Of a stretch of DNA of 64,000 nt, positions 10,441-22,680 are shown one piece after another. The number at the start of each line of letters is the position of its first letter. The stretch's first letter is position 1. Source of the DNA: Pagrus major (lineage: Eukaryota; Chordata; Actinopteri; Spariformes; Sparidae); assembly GCF_040436345.1 (NCBI RefSeq), contig NC_133236.1, forward strand, positions 10,070,165-10,134,164, given 5' to 3'. Made by a program: the position numbers and the translations under genes. The notes under the pieces are model-generated. The model searched no databases. It was not told the DNA's origin and saw only the letters and a program-made list of their open reading frames with translations.

Positions 10441-10943
10441 AGCTCTGCTGCTGTTCTCATCATTCTCATCAAAACACTTCCCCTTCACTTCTCCGAGAGA
10501 AATAAGTGCAGAGAAAGAAGGAAGAACCAACAGGCCTCAGACCACTAACATATGTGTGAAACACGTCAGTGTCATAAATACACCGTGGGACTGGACACAG
10601 TGTGAACTTGAGACTCAATAAGAGTCTTCATATAGTTTGTTTGTTACAGTGTTAGATTGATTCAAACATTTTCCTTTTTCTTGTAATCAGTGACTTTGTC
10701 TTCTTCACTCGCTCATTCCAGTTTCACAGGATCTTTGTCGCGCTGCTGTGACCTCTGACCTCTTCACTGATGGCTGCATCTCATGTTGCTGATCAAGAGT
10801 TTGTGGTTGCTGTCAGTCACTGTGGATGAGAGAAAACTACATTTCAAACCTGTAAAAGTGGAAATTGTGACATTTACAAGAAATTCAGTGAGATAAAAAT
10901 CTAGAACAGACTAAGATTAAGAATGAAGAAGTGACATCATACA

Positions 10944-10956
10944 AACCACAGGAAGT
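10944..10956 (+). promoter_or_regulatory. RUNX-ETS composite site, gene B
   Basis: AACCACAGGAAGT, identical to the sites of A, D and E, ending 89 bp before the ATG at 11045. Confidence 0.55.
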
Positions 10957-11044
10957 AGGTGCAGCTTCTCTCGACTAAAGCACGACTTTAGAAACTCAGA
11001 TGATCATAAGAACAGAGACAGAAGAAGGAGAGAGACAAAAAATC

Positions 11045-13899
11045 ATGATGGTCGAGTTCAAATGGATTCAAATGTCTTTATTTCTTACAGCGATGCTTCA
11101 GTTTAAAGGTAAGAAGACGTATATCACATATAGAAATGGAAGGTGCATTGCAATAATGTACTTTATTAAATATATTTGATTGAAGTAAGACAACAAAATG
11201 TGTTGTTTGTTTACAACATGGTGAGTTTAGTGAACTTTTAGAAACAAGGATGAAGAAATATCACAGATTTTTTTCTCATTTCAGTTTATTTTCCATATTT
11301 TTCTCTGATCTTGTAAACAGGAGCAGCTGAAAACCCTCCAGCCTCCTTCACTGTCAGAGTTGGAGATGACGTCACTTTGCCTTGTGAAAATATGATAAAG
11401 GAACAGCAACAATGTGACAGCACTACCTGGACCTTCAGTGATTCAAGAAGCACATCAGCAGTAGAGCTGGTTACACTTGGACAGATTGGTGAAAATGCCA
11501 AAGCTAAATCAGACAGACTGAGTGTTACAGAGAAATGTTCTCTGGTTATGAAGAAGGTCACAGTCGAAGATGTTGGTTGTTACAACTGTCAGCAGTATAA
11601 ATCAAGAGGAGCTCCATTAAGTTCATACTCTGAGGTTTATCTGTCTGTTGTCTCCAGTGAGTATTTACATCATAATGTTTTCAGATCAAACTGTGAAACA
11701 TTACAATAATTATGATCACAGTGATGAAGTTAATTTTACTCTTGTTGCCTTTCTCTCACAATATCTCCATCTTCACTAGTGACTGAACATCAGAACGATG
11801 ATGAGGTGACATTAAACTGCTCTGTGTCGACATATGGACGATGTAAACACACAGTGAAGTGGCTGTATGAGGGTAAAGAGGTGGATAAAGATAAACAAGG
11901 TGTAACTACATCACAGTCTTCCTGCTCTGCCTCTGTGCATGCTCTGACTTATCATCATATTTACAAGTCAGAGTTTAAATTTCTGAATTGTTCAGTGACT
12001 GATGGTAACAAAGAGCAGCAGCTGTTTCCCTTCAGACTTCAGTCATCAGGAAAGAAACCAGGTGAGAATATGTTGATCTTCAAACTGATGTGAATAATTA
12101 CAGAAGATATTTGTTTATTTTAAGGATTTTAAGTTTTAATATTACATCACAACAAGTTTTGCACTGAACAGTTTGTTGAGCTGTTTATCTGTTCAGGTGA
12201 GGAAACAACAACAACAACTAAATTAACTGAAAACAGCAGAGAAGACGGAAACAACACAACAGGGTCTGGGAGCGATGATGCTTCACAGGGTAGTGAGCAG
12301 GGGCGATTTTAGGATTCAAGAACATCAGGGGCTAAGGGGAAAAGAACAGGGGATTTGAAGTTTAATTGTTACATCGCACATTTTGTACTGAACAGTTTGT
12401 TGAGTTGTGTTTATCTGTTCAGGCGAGGACACAGCAGGGTCTGGGACCGATGATGCTTCACAGGGTAGTTAGTGAACATTTTTATCTGCTTCTACAATCT
12501 GTTAGATGCTGACAGACACTTTGTGTCTCTGTTTTCTGGTTCATGTTGTTTCATTAGTAAATGGATGAATGTTTTTACATTTTAAATTAGTTTCTGTTGT
12601 ATTATACGTTTATTGTTGTCCTTGCAACGTACAGCTGAAAGCTCCGTAAGGAATCAGTAAGTGGACATTGAGTTAAGTGGGTAATGTGTTTTGTTTGCTT
12701 GTTTGGTCAAAGTAGATTCAGATTGTGTTTACATCGGATGCAGTCTTTGTACTAAAAGTGTCAAATTAAAATGACATGTAACTCTCTTCAACAGGAAGCT
12801 GCAGCCAACATGCTTCAAATATTTTCATTATGTTTCCAGATTGGCGGTGGCTGCTCATCATTCTGGCTGTGGTCTTAGTGGCACTTTTAATAATTGTTGT
12901 GAAAGTCATCAGGAGGAAGAGAGCTGAAGGTGAGAGCACAGAGAAAACTTTTTTAAACAAGATGTTACAACAAAACTGGATTTTCTTTGTGGAAGCTAAA
13001 GTCAACTCTCTTTTTTGTCTTTTCAGAGAACAAAACACGGCTGGAGGACAATGTTGTGAGTATAACATCCTGCACAGATGTACTGCATATGTTACACAGG
13101 TGTTTTTATTGTACCCTGACTACATGTGTGTTAAGTGAACTGTAAGATGCTTTTTGACCAAACTATGTTTATTCAGGGATTAGCCTCAAACCCGGCAGTG
13201 ACTCAGTCTGCTCCAGAAACCAGTCAGGGCACGGTGAGATCACACGCTACCGTCTTGATGGTGTCATATTGTGTGATAAAGATAGAAAGGGAAGTCAGAT
13301 AACACAAGGGACTACACTAGAGGAGAGCATGAGTAGTCAAACAGAGGTCAAACCACCACAGATAAACTGCTACACAACATGTTGACACGTCATTTGAAAC
13401 ATGAGAGATAGCATGAGCACATTGGCGGAATTAAAAGAATGTAAAATAATGTTAAACTAGAACAGAATAAAGTGAGAAGTGTGAGTCAGATTAAATCTAC
13501 ATGTTGTCCTCTCTGTGCAGGCTGACCCTGGAGATGGTGTTTGCTACGCCTCCATCAGCTACACCAGGAACACCAACAGGAGAGATCGGGTAAGAAAAAC
13601 AGGAAATCTTCAGACTTCAAACTGAATCACTTTTGTGTTGTTGTTATTTCATCGTGTTGTGTTCATGTGCTGCTGGATTTCATAAGGTTGTGTTTACTTG
13701 CATTATTCTGTATAATATAATATTGTGTGATTTATTTGTTGTGTTGTTTGTTTATTGTTTTCAGGTTCAGGGAAACGATGAAGATGATGATGATGATGAA
13801 GCAGTGACCTACACCACCATCAAAGCTTCCTCTCTTTCTGCTGGAGCATCTGCTGATCCCAGCAACCTGTACGCCACCGTCAACAAACCAAAGAAATAA
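11045..13899 (+). CDS. Receptor B: two-Ig-domain membrane receptor, inhibitory type (two ITIM-like motifs), 398 aa, 10 exons
   Basis: Exons: 11045-11108, 11321-11656, 11780-12061, 12197-12289, 12423-12464, 12840-12929, 13027-13055, 13177-13233, 13521-13589, 13765-13899. Order: signal peptide; V-type Ig domain (TLPC, STTW, GCYNC); second Ig domain (TLNC, HTVKWLY, FLNC); Thr/Gly/Ser stalk from two related exons, both ending in DDASQG; uncharged helix (WLLIILAVVLVALLIIVV) with a basic stop-transfer (RRKR); long tail. The tail has ITIM-like VCYASI (Y340) and VTYTTI (Y370, after an acidic run), plus NLYATV (Y390), which lacks the usual hydrophobic residue at -2. Such motifs recruit SHP phosphatases, so an inhibitory role on immune cells is likely but inferred. 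The V domain has an additional Cys (GCYNC; GRYNC in E). Exon structure and sequence mirror gene E closely. Confidence 0.85.
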
Positions 13900-14194
13900 G
13901 AGGCCACAGTGTAGCCACAGCTCGTACTGATACACTTGTTTTACATTGATAATGGATTTTAGTGAATGCTTGATGATCTTTTTGAGGATTTTTTGCTGTA
14001 ACAGGCCTTTTATCCAGTACGGGGTGCAGTCGGTTAACTAGTAGCACATTAGTGCTTTAATATGATAATCTGTAAAAAGAGTAAATGCCAGATTGGCTTT
14101 GGAGTGTAGGTATCAGAAAACAGGTGCTCTGAGGATCCCAGGTCATTTCATAAACCAGAATACAGAGGTCACACTTGTATTTTGCTTTGTGATC

Positions 14195-14352
14195 AATAAA
14201 TCATAACCAAAACATTCCAAGGCACTGTTTTGCAAAAAATACTATGCTAATGTTGAGTTTTAGTTAAAGATGTGTTGGTTTTTGCTGTTATTTTTGTATC
14301 TCCTGTTATTGTTTGATATGCAGTCATTTTAACATCTATATCGCTCAATAAA
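14195..14352 (+). terminator. Poly(A) signals of receptor B
   Basis: AATAAA at 14195-14200 and again at 14347-14352 within a segment conserved downstream of gene E (31111-31116 and about 31262). About 300 and 450 bp after the stop codon. Confidence 0.6.
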
Positions 14353-14538
14353 TCAATAAATGAACCAACTGACTTGTGTAATTTCAGCCTTTATCGACAT
14401 AAACATCAAACAATTTATGTTTTGTAGAGAAACATCTATAAAATAATACATTTCATCTTAAGCTGCTTTAATATGATCAAAAGTCGAGTGAAAAAAAAAA
14501 CATTTTCACAAGAAATGTCTTTTACAAGAGGAAATTAC

Positions 14539-15748
14539 TTCAGGGGAGTTTTATTTCCTCTCTGCACTCTAAAAACAGGATGCATCTATCACAGTACATG
14601 TTAGCAGGTTATGTAACATGACTGTCATGTCTTTCTTTTGGTCAGAAATATGTCATACTTGACACTAATCTGCTCTTAGTGTCACAGCTGGAATATTGTG
14701 TATTATCAGCGAGCCAGATCAAGGATTTACATTTTATGACCTCATGTGTAATTTTATTCAAATTCTGATATATGAGCATTTTCTTGCTACACAATAGTTT
14801 ATGGTCATAGTGTTCACTGTCAGTTTCAGCAGGTAGATTAAAGTGTGTTTGTGTTTTTCTCATGTTTTATCTTCAAAATGCCATTTTAACATCAACAGTA
14901 GTAGTTACCAGCAGGCTCCAGCAGGGGGAGCATACAACTGTCATAATAAGGGTTAATGGTCACCTGTGCTTTAGGAGAATGTGTATATCTGCCGAGTAGA
15001 CTTTGTAATACAGTATGTTCATGTATTGTGAGTGGGATATTTGGACACTTGCAGGGAAGAGGATTATTTTTGTACATGTTCTACAGCGATGAGTTCCTTG
15101 AAACAACTAATCACAGCAGTGTTAAAGTTTTTCTGACAGAGTTCAGCATGGAAAACTCAAATCAAATATTCTCTGCTTGTGTCTGTGTTTTTGTGGTGGT
15201 TGCTTTGTATTACAAACAGTGCAGTGCAGTGCAGTCTCTGCACCTTCACCAGTCAGCTCATGTGGAACATCCTCACCACCTGCTCATATGGACTTATGTA
15301 CAGTATATGGATTTATCATAGTCTGTAACTAAAGTCAGTGACAGGCCTCACAGAATCGTTACACTCCATATTTTCATTGTGAGTCCTGATCATGATGCAG
15401 GCCGAGTTCACTGTAACTACACTTCAATAAGTATTCATGTATTAAACTTTATATGTGACGTGAAGCAGGCAGTGTGATCGCTGTAAACATAGCATTACTG
15501 TGGTTACAGTTGTGCGTAATGCTGATGGATGCAAAGACTTTCACTGTCCTCACAGTGCTGCAGGACAACATGAATGGAAGAATTAATAAGTGTTTTCCAA
15601 CCTCCATCTCAGACACATACAACTGTTTTTCTGTGCCAGAAATATGCACTTTCTGCACTTCAGTCATGTTACATAACCTGCTAACATATACTGTAATAGA
15701 TGCATCTTGTGTTCAGAGTGCAGAGAGGAATTAAAACTCTCCTGGAGG
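14539..15748. mobile_element. MITE-like element with about 88-bp terminal inverted repeats
   Basis: The left arm 14539-14624 (begins ttcaggggagttttatttcc) is the reverse complement, with some mismatches, of the right arm 15661-15748. Matching blocks include tgttagcaggttatgtaaca and gatgcatctat. The roughly 1-kb interior has no transposase reading frame. It lies between B and C and is absent downstream of E. Superfamily not determined; no clear target duplication seen. Confidence 0.7.
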
Positions 15749-15939
15749 AACATGGATGCTTTTCATCTTAGTCAGGACATGAGTAGTGGTCACTTCAGCC
15801 TCTTGTGGTCGAAATGAGTACAACAGAAAGAAACAAAATATGAGAATCAAATTCCTCTTGAATTTTTTTTGTTTTCACACAAACATTTAAGAACTTAGAA
15901 AATGGAGCACTAGAAAAAACAAAAACTCTCACTTGCCCC

Positions 15940-16030
15940 TCAGGGCTTGTGTAGTTTAACAATAAATTATATAAAGACAACAAGTTGCATTTGTGCAAAT
16001 ATTTATCTCAACTAACAATCTTCAAATATG
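15940..16030 (+). repeat. Relic of a C-type receptor 3' UTR upstream of gene C
   Basis: The segment aagttgcatttgtgcaaata and its continuation to tcttcaaatatgcatc is nearly identical to 19755-19805 in the 3' flank of gene C. This suggests a C-type gene once stood before C, so C belonged to its own tandem array. Confidence 0.6.
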
Positions 16031-16516
16031 CATCAAATGCAGATGTTTGTTAGTTTAGAAAGATGGAAACGGTTGGTTGAATGGTTTAACGCTCACCACA
16101 ACCCGTAACTTAAACATTGTAAAACTGCTCCTGTATATTAGCAGCTCACAGAACTGAGGAACTACACTTTCACATCACTGCAGTTGTCAATATGATCAGT
16201 TTTATTGTGATTTTCACCTCTGTTGAAACTATTTCTGTGCCAAGGCGACGGCCATGTTGGTGTCCGTGACGTGTGTTGAGAGAGACGATGTAGTTCACTG
16301 AGCGGCTTCACACAAAACTAGATGATATTTTACTTTAATTACAACAAACTGGGCGTGACTTCAGCTCTCTATGCTCCTGATTAAATGTAAAGTTTAAAAT
16401 GTTACAGAGGTTCCCACAAGAGATTCAAAGGAGAAGGTGGAACATCACACAAATTCAACAGCACACAGAGGTGATGAAACAGACCGAAGTCAGTATGAGG
16501 ATGTGACTTCTTCCTC

Positions 16517-16528
16517 ATCACAGGAAGT
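16517..16528 (+). promoter_or_regulatory. ETS site with degenerate RUNX half, gene C
   Basis: ATCACAGGAAGT keeps the ETS core but changes the RUNX half relative to A, B, D and E, and lies 55 bp rather than 89 bp before the ATG at 16583. Regulation of C may differ; this is inferred from sequence only. Confidence 0.4.
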
Positions 16529-16582
16529 AGATGCTGCGATAACTTTTCAGAAGTGTGAGTGTGAGACCGAGAGAGAAACACA

Positions 16583-19443
16583 ATGGTTGAGTTCAGGTGG
16601 ATTACATTTTCTTTATTTCTGATGCTGGTGGTCAGTCTGACAGGTAAGGATACAAAACTGCATTCATATTACTAATTGTTATGTATTCTTCCTTTAACTG
16701 AGACGGACAAGTTTAGTTTGTAACATGTTGAGTTCAATGAACTCTTTGACACTGAAAATGAGACGTTGTATCTAAAATTAACATCACAAAAGCTGTGAGC
16801 GTAACAGTGAAACTCATATTTATTAATATTTGACTTTTCACTCTCTTTATCTCAACAGCAGTAACAGGGAAATATCCCTCCGTCGCTGTCAGAGTTGGAG
16901 ATGAAGTCAGTTTGTCTTGTGAAAATGTGAAACACAATCAGGAGAAGTGTAACAGTACTACCTGGATCTTCTTTGGTTCAACAAAGGCAGTACGGCTGTT
17001 TGATCGTGGGCAGATTCACAAAGAAGCCCAAACTAAATCAGACAGACTGAGTGTTAGAGAGAACTGTTCTCTGGTTATCAAAGACATCACAACCCAAGAC
17101 GGTGGTGACTACTTCTGCATGCAGATCCAATCAGGAGAACAACAAGGTCCAGTCACTGATGTTTATCTGTCTGTTGTCACCAGTGAGTATTTACATCATA
17201 ATGTTTTCAGATCAAACTGTTCTTGTTGACTTTCTCTCACAATATCTCCATCTTCACCAGTGACTGAACATCAGGAGGCTGATGATTCCACTTTAAACTG
17301 CTCTGCGTCGTATCATGGATGGTGTAGACACACAGTGAAGTGGCTGTATGAGGGTAAAGAGGTGGATGAAGATAAAGACATGGAGACATCACAGTCTAAC
17401 TGCTCAGCTACTGTGACATTTCATACCTCTGATCTCAAGAAGTCAAAGCATCACGAGTCCTTTGAGTGTGAAGTGACTGAAAATTTCACTGGAAACGTTC
17501 AACAGTTTACCTTCAGCCGTCAGTCCTCAGGAGACAAAACAGGTGATGAGCTGATTAAAATCACTTCAAACTAATTAACTCATTCTTTTTTTTTTAATGT
17601 TTGTTTAGATTTCAGGTTTTAATCTTACATCATTCTTTGTCATTCATTTTATGCAGATGATTGTTTGTTCTAACTAAACAGTTTGTTGCATTCTGTGTTG
17701 ATTAAGGTGATGATGCAACAACAACCACGGTGTCAACAAGAGGTAATAAATGTACATCAGTGAAAATTAAACCATCAGAAGGTTAAAAAAACATTTACAA
17801 ACAACAATGTTGGAATTAAAGAAGAAGGTAGAGACTGATCAGAACTACATTCAGTTCAAAAATGCAAAAGACACTGTCTTGTTTCAGATATCAGAGGTAT
17901 AGAGACAGTAAAAGAAGCCATTACCAAAGAGCTCATCATCAAAACACCTCTGATTATATTTAACTCCTCTAATTTCTCTTCTCAGTTTGGTGGCGGTTCA
18001 TCATTGTGTCTGTGGGTTTGTCAGCACTCTTGATAAGTGTTGTTACAGTCAACATGTGGACGAGAACTAAAGGTGAGAGCAACCACAGATGAAACAGGAA
18101 GCTTTGATAAACCTGGACTTTCACTGTGGAAACTAAACTCGACGCTCTTTTTGTCTTTTCAGGGAACAAAACACAGAGAGAAGAAAACAGGGTGAGTTTT
18201 AAACTCACTGTCTGAACATTTGTTGGCGATTTACGTTTCTGCAAAACCACAAATGTGTTGAAACTTTAAATTTGTTATGTTGCAACTTTATATTTCTTTG
18301 GGTTCCTTTGTCATTTTTATTTTTTTATTTTTTGTTTAGGTTTAGGCACCAAAACCACTTGGTTAGGGTTTGGAAAAGATCATGTTTTGGCTTAAAATGT
18401 CTGTTCTGGTAGTCACAAACTGGGCCAGAGATGTCCCAACTTCCTGTCAGAAAAATTAAGAAGGGACTGAGTGTAGTTATTTTAACCCAAAGTATGATCT
18501 CTTTCTAAACTTAACCAAATCGTTTTTGTGCCTAGACCTAAGGAAACCACAACCATTTGACGACATTGATAACAGTCCAAAAGAAAAAGTATGTAATAAT
18601 GTGATCATGTGAAGTGTTTGTCAGCAGCTACAGTAGAGCGTCATAGTTTAAAGTTTAAGGCCACTGATCAAGCTACTAAATTTCATGAACTGGAAGTGAG
18701 AATGTGTTGACAACGCTCTGGTTAGGTTTAGGCACCAAAACCACTTTTAGTTAGGGTTCGGAAAAGATCCCGTTTTGACTTAAAACACCAATTCTTGTCG
18801 CCTCAAACACAACTGGAACTTGTGGCAAGGCTTCCTAAAAAATATCCAGTGCTGTTGCGCTTACAAATGTTGAAACACCAGCTTGATCTCCTTGGGACTT
18901 CCAGATATGAAAGTCTGACCATTAGAATGTAATGTGAATGTGATATGAGCGATTTAGTGGAAATGTCAGTATTGTAAGTAGCTTTATGATGCACACAAAT
19001 GTGAAAGTATCAGTGGTGTGCAGAAACGTTAACTGCCATCATTTTATCCTGGCGACTGGGCTCGCTGTTTTTTGAGACGATAAGGACGTCAGGTAGTGAA
19101 TCTTAAAGTAAACCATTATTTTGGATTTCCTTGTGCTAAACGTGGAGCACCGGAAGCCTGAAAGTCAGAGAATTGTGATTGTAATCTGAAAAACAAAATA
19201 CATGTCTGAGTCTCTGAACTTTTCCTGAGTGTTTGTTAGGAAGGTGAATTAATAATGCTCTTTCTAGCAAGACACTGAACTCAACTGTTTCTCTGGAGCT
19301 GCTTTGTATTTCCACACTTATTTGCTCCATTTTCACACAGAGTGTTGTGTTTTCCTCAGGAGGATAATGATGAAGATGAAGATGATGGTACAGTGATCTG
19401 TGAAAACACCGGAGAGCCGTCTGCCTCCGTCAGACTCCGCTGA
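16583..19443 (+). CDS. Receptor C: two-Ig-domain membrane receptor without signalling motif, 300 aa, 7 exons
   Basis: Exons: 16583-16643, 16859-17182, 17261-17542, 17707-17742, 17986-18072, 18163-18191, 19360-19443. Signal peptide MVEFRWITFSLFLMLV; V-type Ig domain (SLSC, STTW, DYFC); second Ig domain (TLNC, HTVKWLY, FECEV); short Thr stalk; helix FIIVSVGLSALLISVVTV without charge; short acidic tail. The last exon is homologous to that of A and D (acidic run, then SASVRL at the end), but the tail tyrosine is replaced by Cys (VICENTG, C287, against VKYENCG). C therefore has neither ITIM nor charged helix nor tail tyrosine. It could act as a decoy, an adhesion receptor or through another partner. 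It is the most divergent member of the cluster. Intron 6 (about 1.2 kb) contains dispersed repeats. Confidence 0.82.
18330..18880. repeat. Dispersed repeat with direct and inverted parts in intron 6 of gene C
   Basis: The sequence gtttaggcaccaaaaccac followed by ttagggtt and ggaaaagat occurs at 18338 and again at 18727, with an inverted related part near 18510-18560. This is a common fish interspersed repeat. The end (aatatccagtgctgttgcgc, then tgttgaaacaccagcttga) resembles 53118-53165. Confidence 0.55.
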
Positions 19444-19732
19444 TCATCAACATCAACTCATCATAGAAACGAGTCCACTGCTGTTAAATATCATCTCATC
19501 ATATTTCACATGAGTAGATAACAATAGAATCATAACATCTTTTTAACAGTTAGACTGGATGTATTTGTTTTTATTCATTAATGTGACAAATGTGTTTTCT
19601 GTGCCAAGCTATTTGTGTTTCAGTCTGAGCTGGACCAACAGGCTTGAGTCAAACTGGTGGACGAGGAGTTTGACTCTTCACCTGTCTGTTTATGTGTGCT
19701 GTAAACATCACCATGAATCCTGTCTGTTTTAC

Positions 19733-19738
19733 AATAAA
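19733..19738 (+). terminator. Poly(A) signal of receptor C
   Basis: AATAAA about 290 bp after the stop, in the conserved 3' UTR segment also found as a relic at 22600-22680. Confidence 0.6.
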
Positions 19739-19739
19739 G

Positions 19740-19950
19740 TATATAAAGAAAATAAGTTGCATTTGTGCAAATATTTATCTCAACTAACAATCTTCAAATA
19801 TGCATCGAATGTAAAAGTTCAAATGTGACAAAATCTAACATCACACACAAATTCAGCAGCAAACTGAGGTGGAGAAACAGACTGAAGTCATTATGAGGAA
19901 GTGACTTCTTACTTATCACAGGAAGTAGATGCTGTGATAAGAAACAGCAC
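19740..19950 (+). pseudogene. Relic of 5' flank of a lost C-type receptor
   Basis: After the gene C 3' UTR, 19840-19945 matches the promoter of C itself (16440-16535), including cacaggaagtagatgctg. The match stops at a hAT-like repeat end at 19953, and no receptor exon follows. It is the remnant of a tandem C copy whose body was removed or displaced. Confidence 0.6.
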
Positions 19951-19952
19951 AT

Positions 19953-20650
19953 CAGAGGTGGCAAAAGTCCACACATTCTCTCCTCAAGCAGAAGTACAGA
20001 TACTTAGAAAAGACAGAAGTACTGTTTCAACTTCTTTACTCAAGTAACAGTAATAAAGTACAGGCTCTGAAATGTTCTCAAAGTATCAAAGTAAAAAGTA
20101 TCTGAAGCTCACGTTTTATTAATATTATTCAAAGACTATTAAACTTAAAGGTAGAATCAGTAGGATTTGTCCCAGCTGTTCTTGAACGCACCACAAAGAC
20201 AGTTGATTGTTGAGTCTCATTCCCAGGACGTCAAATAGCCACATTTTGGGTTGGTAAAGCGTCCCGAGCAGCAACAAAATGAGAAAACAAGAAAATCCAG
20301 GCAGAGGGCTGCAGGGTCTCTGCAGATACAAGACACTATCACGCCTTTCTTTCCATTCCAGCCTCCCTCTCTGTCTGTTTCTGTCTTCTTAGTCTTCTTA
20401 CGTCTTTGATTCATCTCGCTACGTCTGCTGTGCGTGATATGCACTGATAGGTTGAAATCAGTCTTGATCCGATGTTGGGAAGGTGATGTGCAATGACACA
20501 AAATAAAAATAAACCATAATTCCCCTCAAATGCATCAAACTAAAGTAATGAGACTGTTCTGAAAGTGTAAGGAGGAGAAAGTATAGATATTTGTGTTCAG
20601 ATGTAGAGAGGAAAAGAGAAAAGGTGTCAGAAAAATAAACACTCAAGTAA
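19953..20650. mobile_element. hAT-like non-autonomous element, left end kept
   Basis: It begins CAGAGGTGGCAAAAGT, the typical terminus of fish hAT elements. Its inner part from about 20345 (for example cgtctgctgtgcgtgata, cataattcccctcaaatgca) recurs at 63361-63600, where the matching right end CCACCTCTG is preserved. No transposase seen. Confidence 0.6.
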
Positions 20651-21770
20651 GTTAGTTAGATTGATAGACTGATTTTTTCACAATTCTGACTTTTTTCTCT
20701 GAAACATCAGACAGAATTCTGAGATGAAACTCAGAATTGTGGAAAAACAAGTCAGAACCCAAAAAGGTTTTTTCTGTGGCCCTAATCCTCTTCCATACGA
20801 TGCTAACATCAAGGTCAGCCGACAAAAATATATCGTCCCTGGCGCGCTCTATAGCATTAAAACATTTCTATTTTAGAAGACATTCCTTCTTCGTTGGATT
20901 TGTGGGACTCACAGCCACCCTGAATGTCAGCCCTACTCATAATACGTCACAATTTGTGTCATGTTTTCTGTTTAGAGCAAAAGAAGTGCTCGCCGCTCGT
21001 GAGAGGAGGATGTATGGTGGAAAATAAAGTGCTGATTTGCCTCGACATAATATTCTCTAAAGCCTCTGGAGCCAAAGATTTCAAAGTTTGAATTGCAGTT
21101 TTGAAGTGCAGTGAAATGTTGTGTTGATATTCTGCTAATATTACTACATTAACTCTAATTTCATCAATTCATAAGTGAAATCAGCTGCTGCAAAAACAGC
21201 TAAAATCACAGAGGTGTTGCAGTGCTTCAGCTCCAGGACTGAAGAGATGCTGTAAGTCCTACAAACCACCAGATGTCGCTGCGCTTCAAATCTCTTTTTC
21301 AGCACAAATAGAAGGAAAGGCCCAGAGTTTTATAAGGCTTCACTAGAAGAAACAAAAGACCACAGGTGCACTAGATGAACTCAAAGGTGAAATGAAGTGC
21401 ATCAGGTAAAACGTCTGTGAACTCATCTGAAAACACATCAGTGGCTCCTTTAACTCCACCCTGAACCACAGCTCCTCCTCTGCTGCTGCATTGTTGTTTT
21501 CTTTTTAGAAAATCTTAGTCACACTTGCACGGCTCCTATAACTTTCTCATTACTTCCTTAAAAGGAACTAATAGCTGTAAGTTCTTGAGAAGATTCTTTC
21601 AATGTGTCTCTGTTAAAGTATAAATGACAGGAAAACAGATGCTTCAACACTTTCCTGCATCATGTGAAATCTTGATTTTCTGCAGCCAGTTCAGAACACA
21701 GCAGCTGGATTTCAACTTCATCTAACAGGAAAGATCATTGAAGTCTTGTTCACTTCCTTAAATCGTCTTC
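20651..21770. other. C-D spacer, no gene recognised
   Basis: No exon with flanking splice sites is seen. It includes a short repeat of cagaattctgag type (20680-20760) and a CTCF-like motif at 21266-21280. Confidence 0.5.
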
Positions 21771-21775
21771 CAGCT

Positions 21776-22025
21776 GAAGAGTTCAGAAGATTGAAGATTT
21801 CCTGCTTGTTGTTGAAGCTGCAGCAGCTTGAGCTCAGTTTCATGTCTCTTTGTGCAGAAGAACTCATTTTAACTCACTTTCATTTAGCATTGTTGTTCAC
21901 ATATTTGTGTGTGTGTTTGAATGTGTTTTCAGCCTTAATGGAGTCAGTAACAGTCTTCTCTTTATTATATCTGTTAACAATATCATCTGCAAATAAAGAC
22001 ATCTTCACCACTTCACTCTACACTG
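21776..22025 (+). pseudogene. Orphan 3' UTR of an A/D-type receptor
   Basis: From agttcaga through gaagatttcctgcttgttgt to gcaaataaagacatcttcac the stretch is almost identical to the 3' UTRs of A (8103-8950, minus its SINE) and D (25486-25720). No coding exon precedes it. It is the remainder of a deleted or rearranged receptor copy. Confidence 0.7.
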
Positions 22026-22324
22026 TGTTTTGTGACTCCTTCATGTACTAACAGTCATAATGGAAAGTGAATATTCTCTACTATGAATGTCTTGACTCTA
22101 CTAGTAGTAAACCTTCCCTCTGGTGGCTTGAACAGCTCTGTTCTCTCTGGACACTAAAATATGTCTTAATACAGATAGAAATGCAGCCAAAGTGAGCTGA
22201 GAATGTCCAGAAATCTAATAACTCAGGCTACTTTCAGAAGGTTTGGATGCACATGACAGCTACTCTGACCTAAAATGATGTAAATACATTTCACACATCT
22301 TAAATGTCCAACTAGTCGTGTCTG

Positions 22325-22680
22325 CAGTGAGCATACAGCATGAAAAACCTCCAGACCACAGGTGAAGTATTGTAAGTGTCCAGTTGAACAGCACATATTG
22401 TGGAGGCTTGATGCTGCTGTTGTACCCACATTCTCATCAAAACACTTCCCCTTCACTTCTCTGAGAGAAACAAGTGCAGAGAAAGAAGGAGGAACCAACA
22501 GGCCTCAGTCCACTAACATATCATCTTATCTGTGCTCTTTCCAGCTGCTACAGTATCACCATATGAAACCACGGACATCAAGAGTCAAACTGTGCTGGAT
22601 GAGGAGTTTGACTCTTCACCTGTCTGTCCATGTGTGCTGTCAAACATCACCATGAATCCTGTCTGTTTTATCATAAACAC
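22325..22680 (+). pseudogene. Mosaic of receptor flanks: A-type upstream region joined to C-type 3' UTR
   Basis: 22332-22510 matches the upstream region of gene A (from 1189). It is followed directly by 22555-22680, which matches the gene C 3' UTR (19625-19745, for example gaggagtttgactcttcacc). The junction shows that unequal exchange between cassettes took place here. Confidence 0.65.

Noticed and set aside
12633-12645. Small exon (ctgaaagctcc) between stalk and helix exons in B, also near 29537 in E
   Set aside because: It has an acceptor and donor but its phase cannot join the helix exon in frame.
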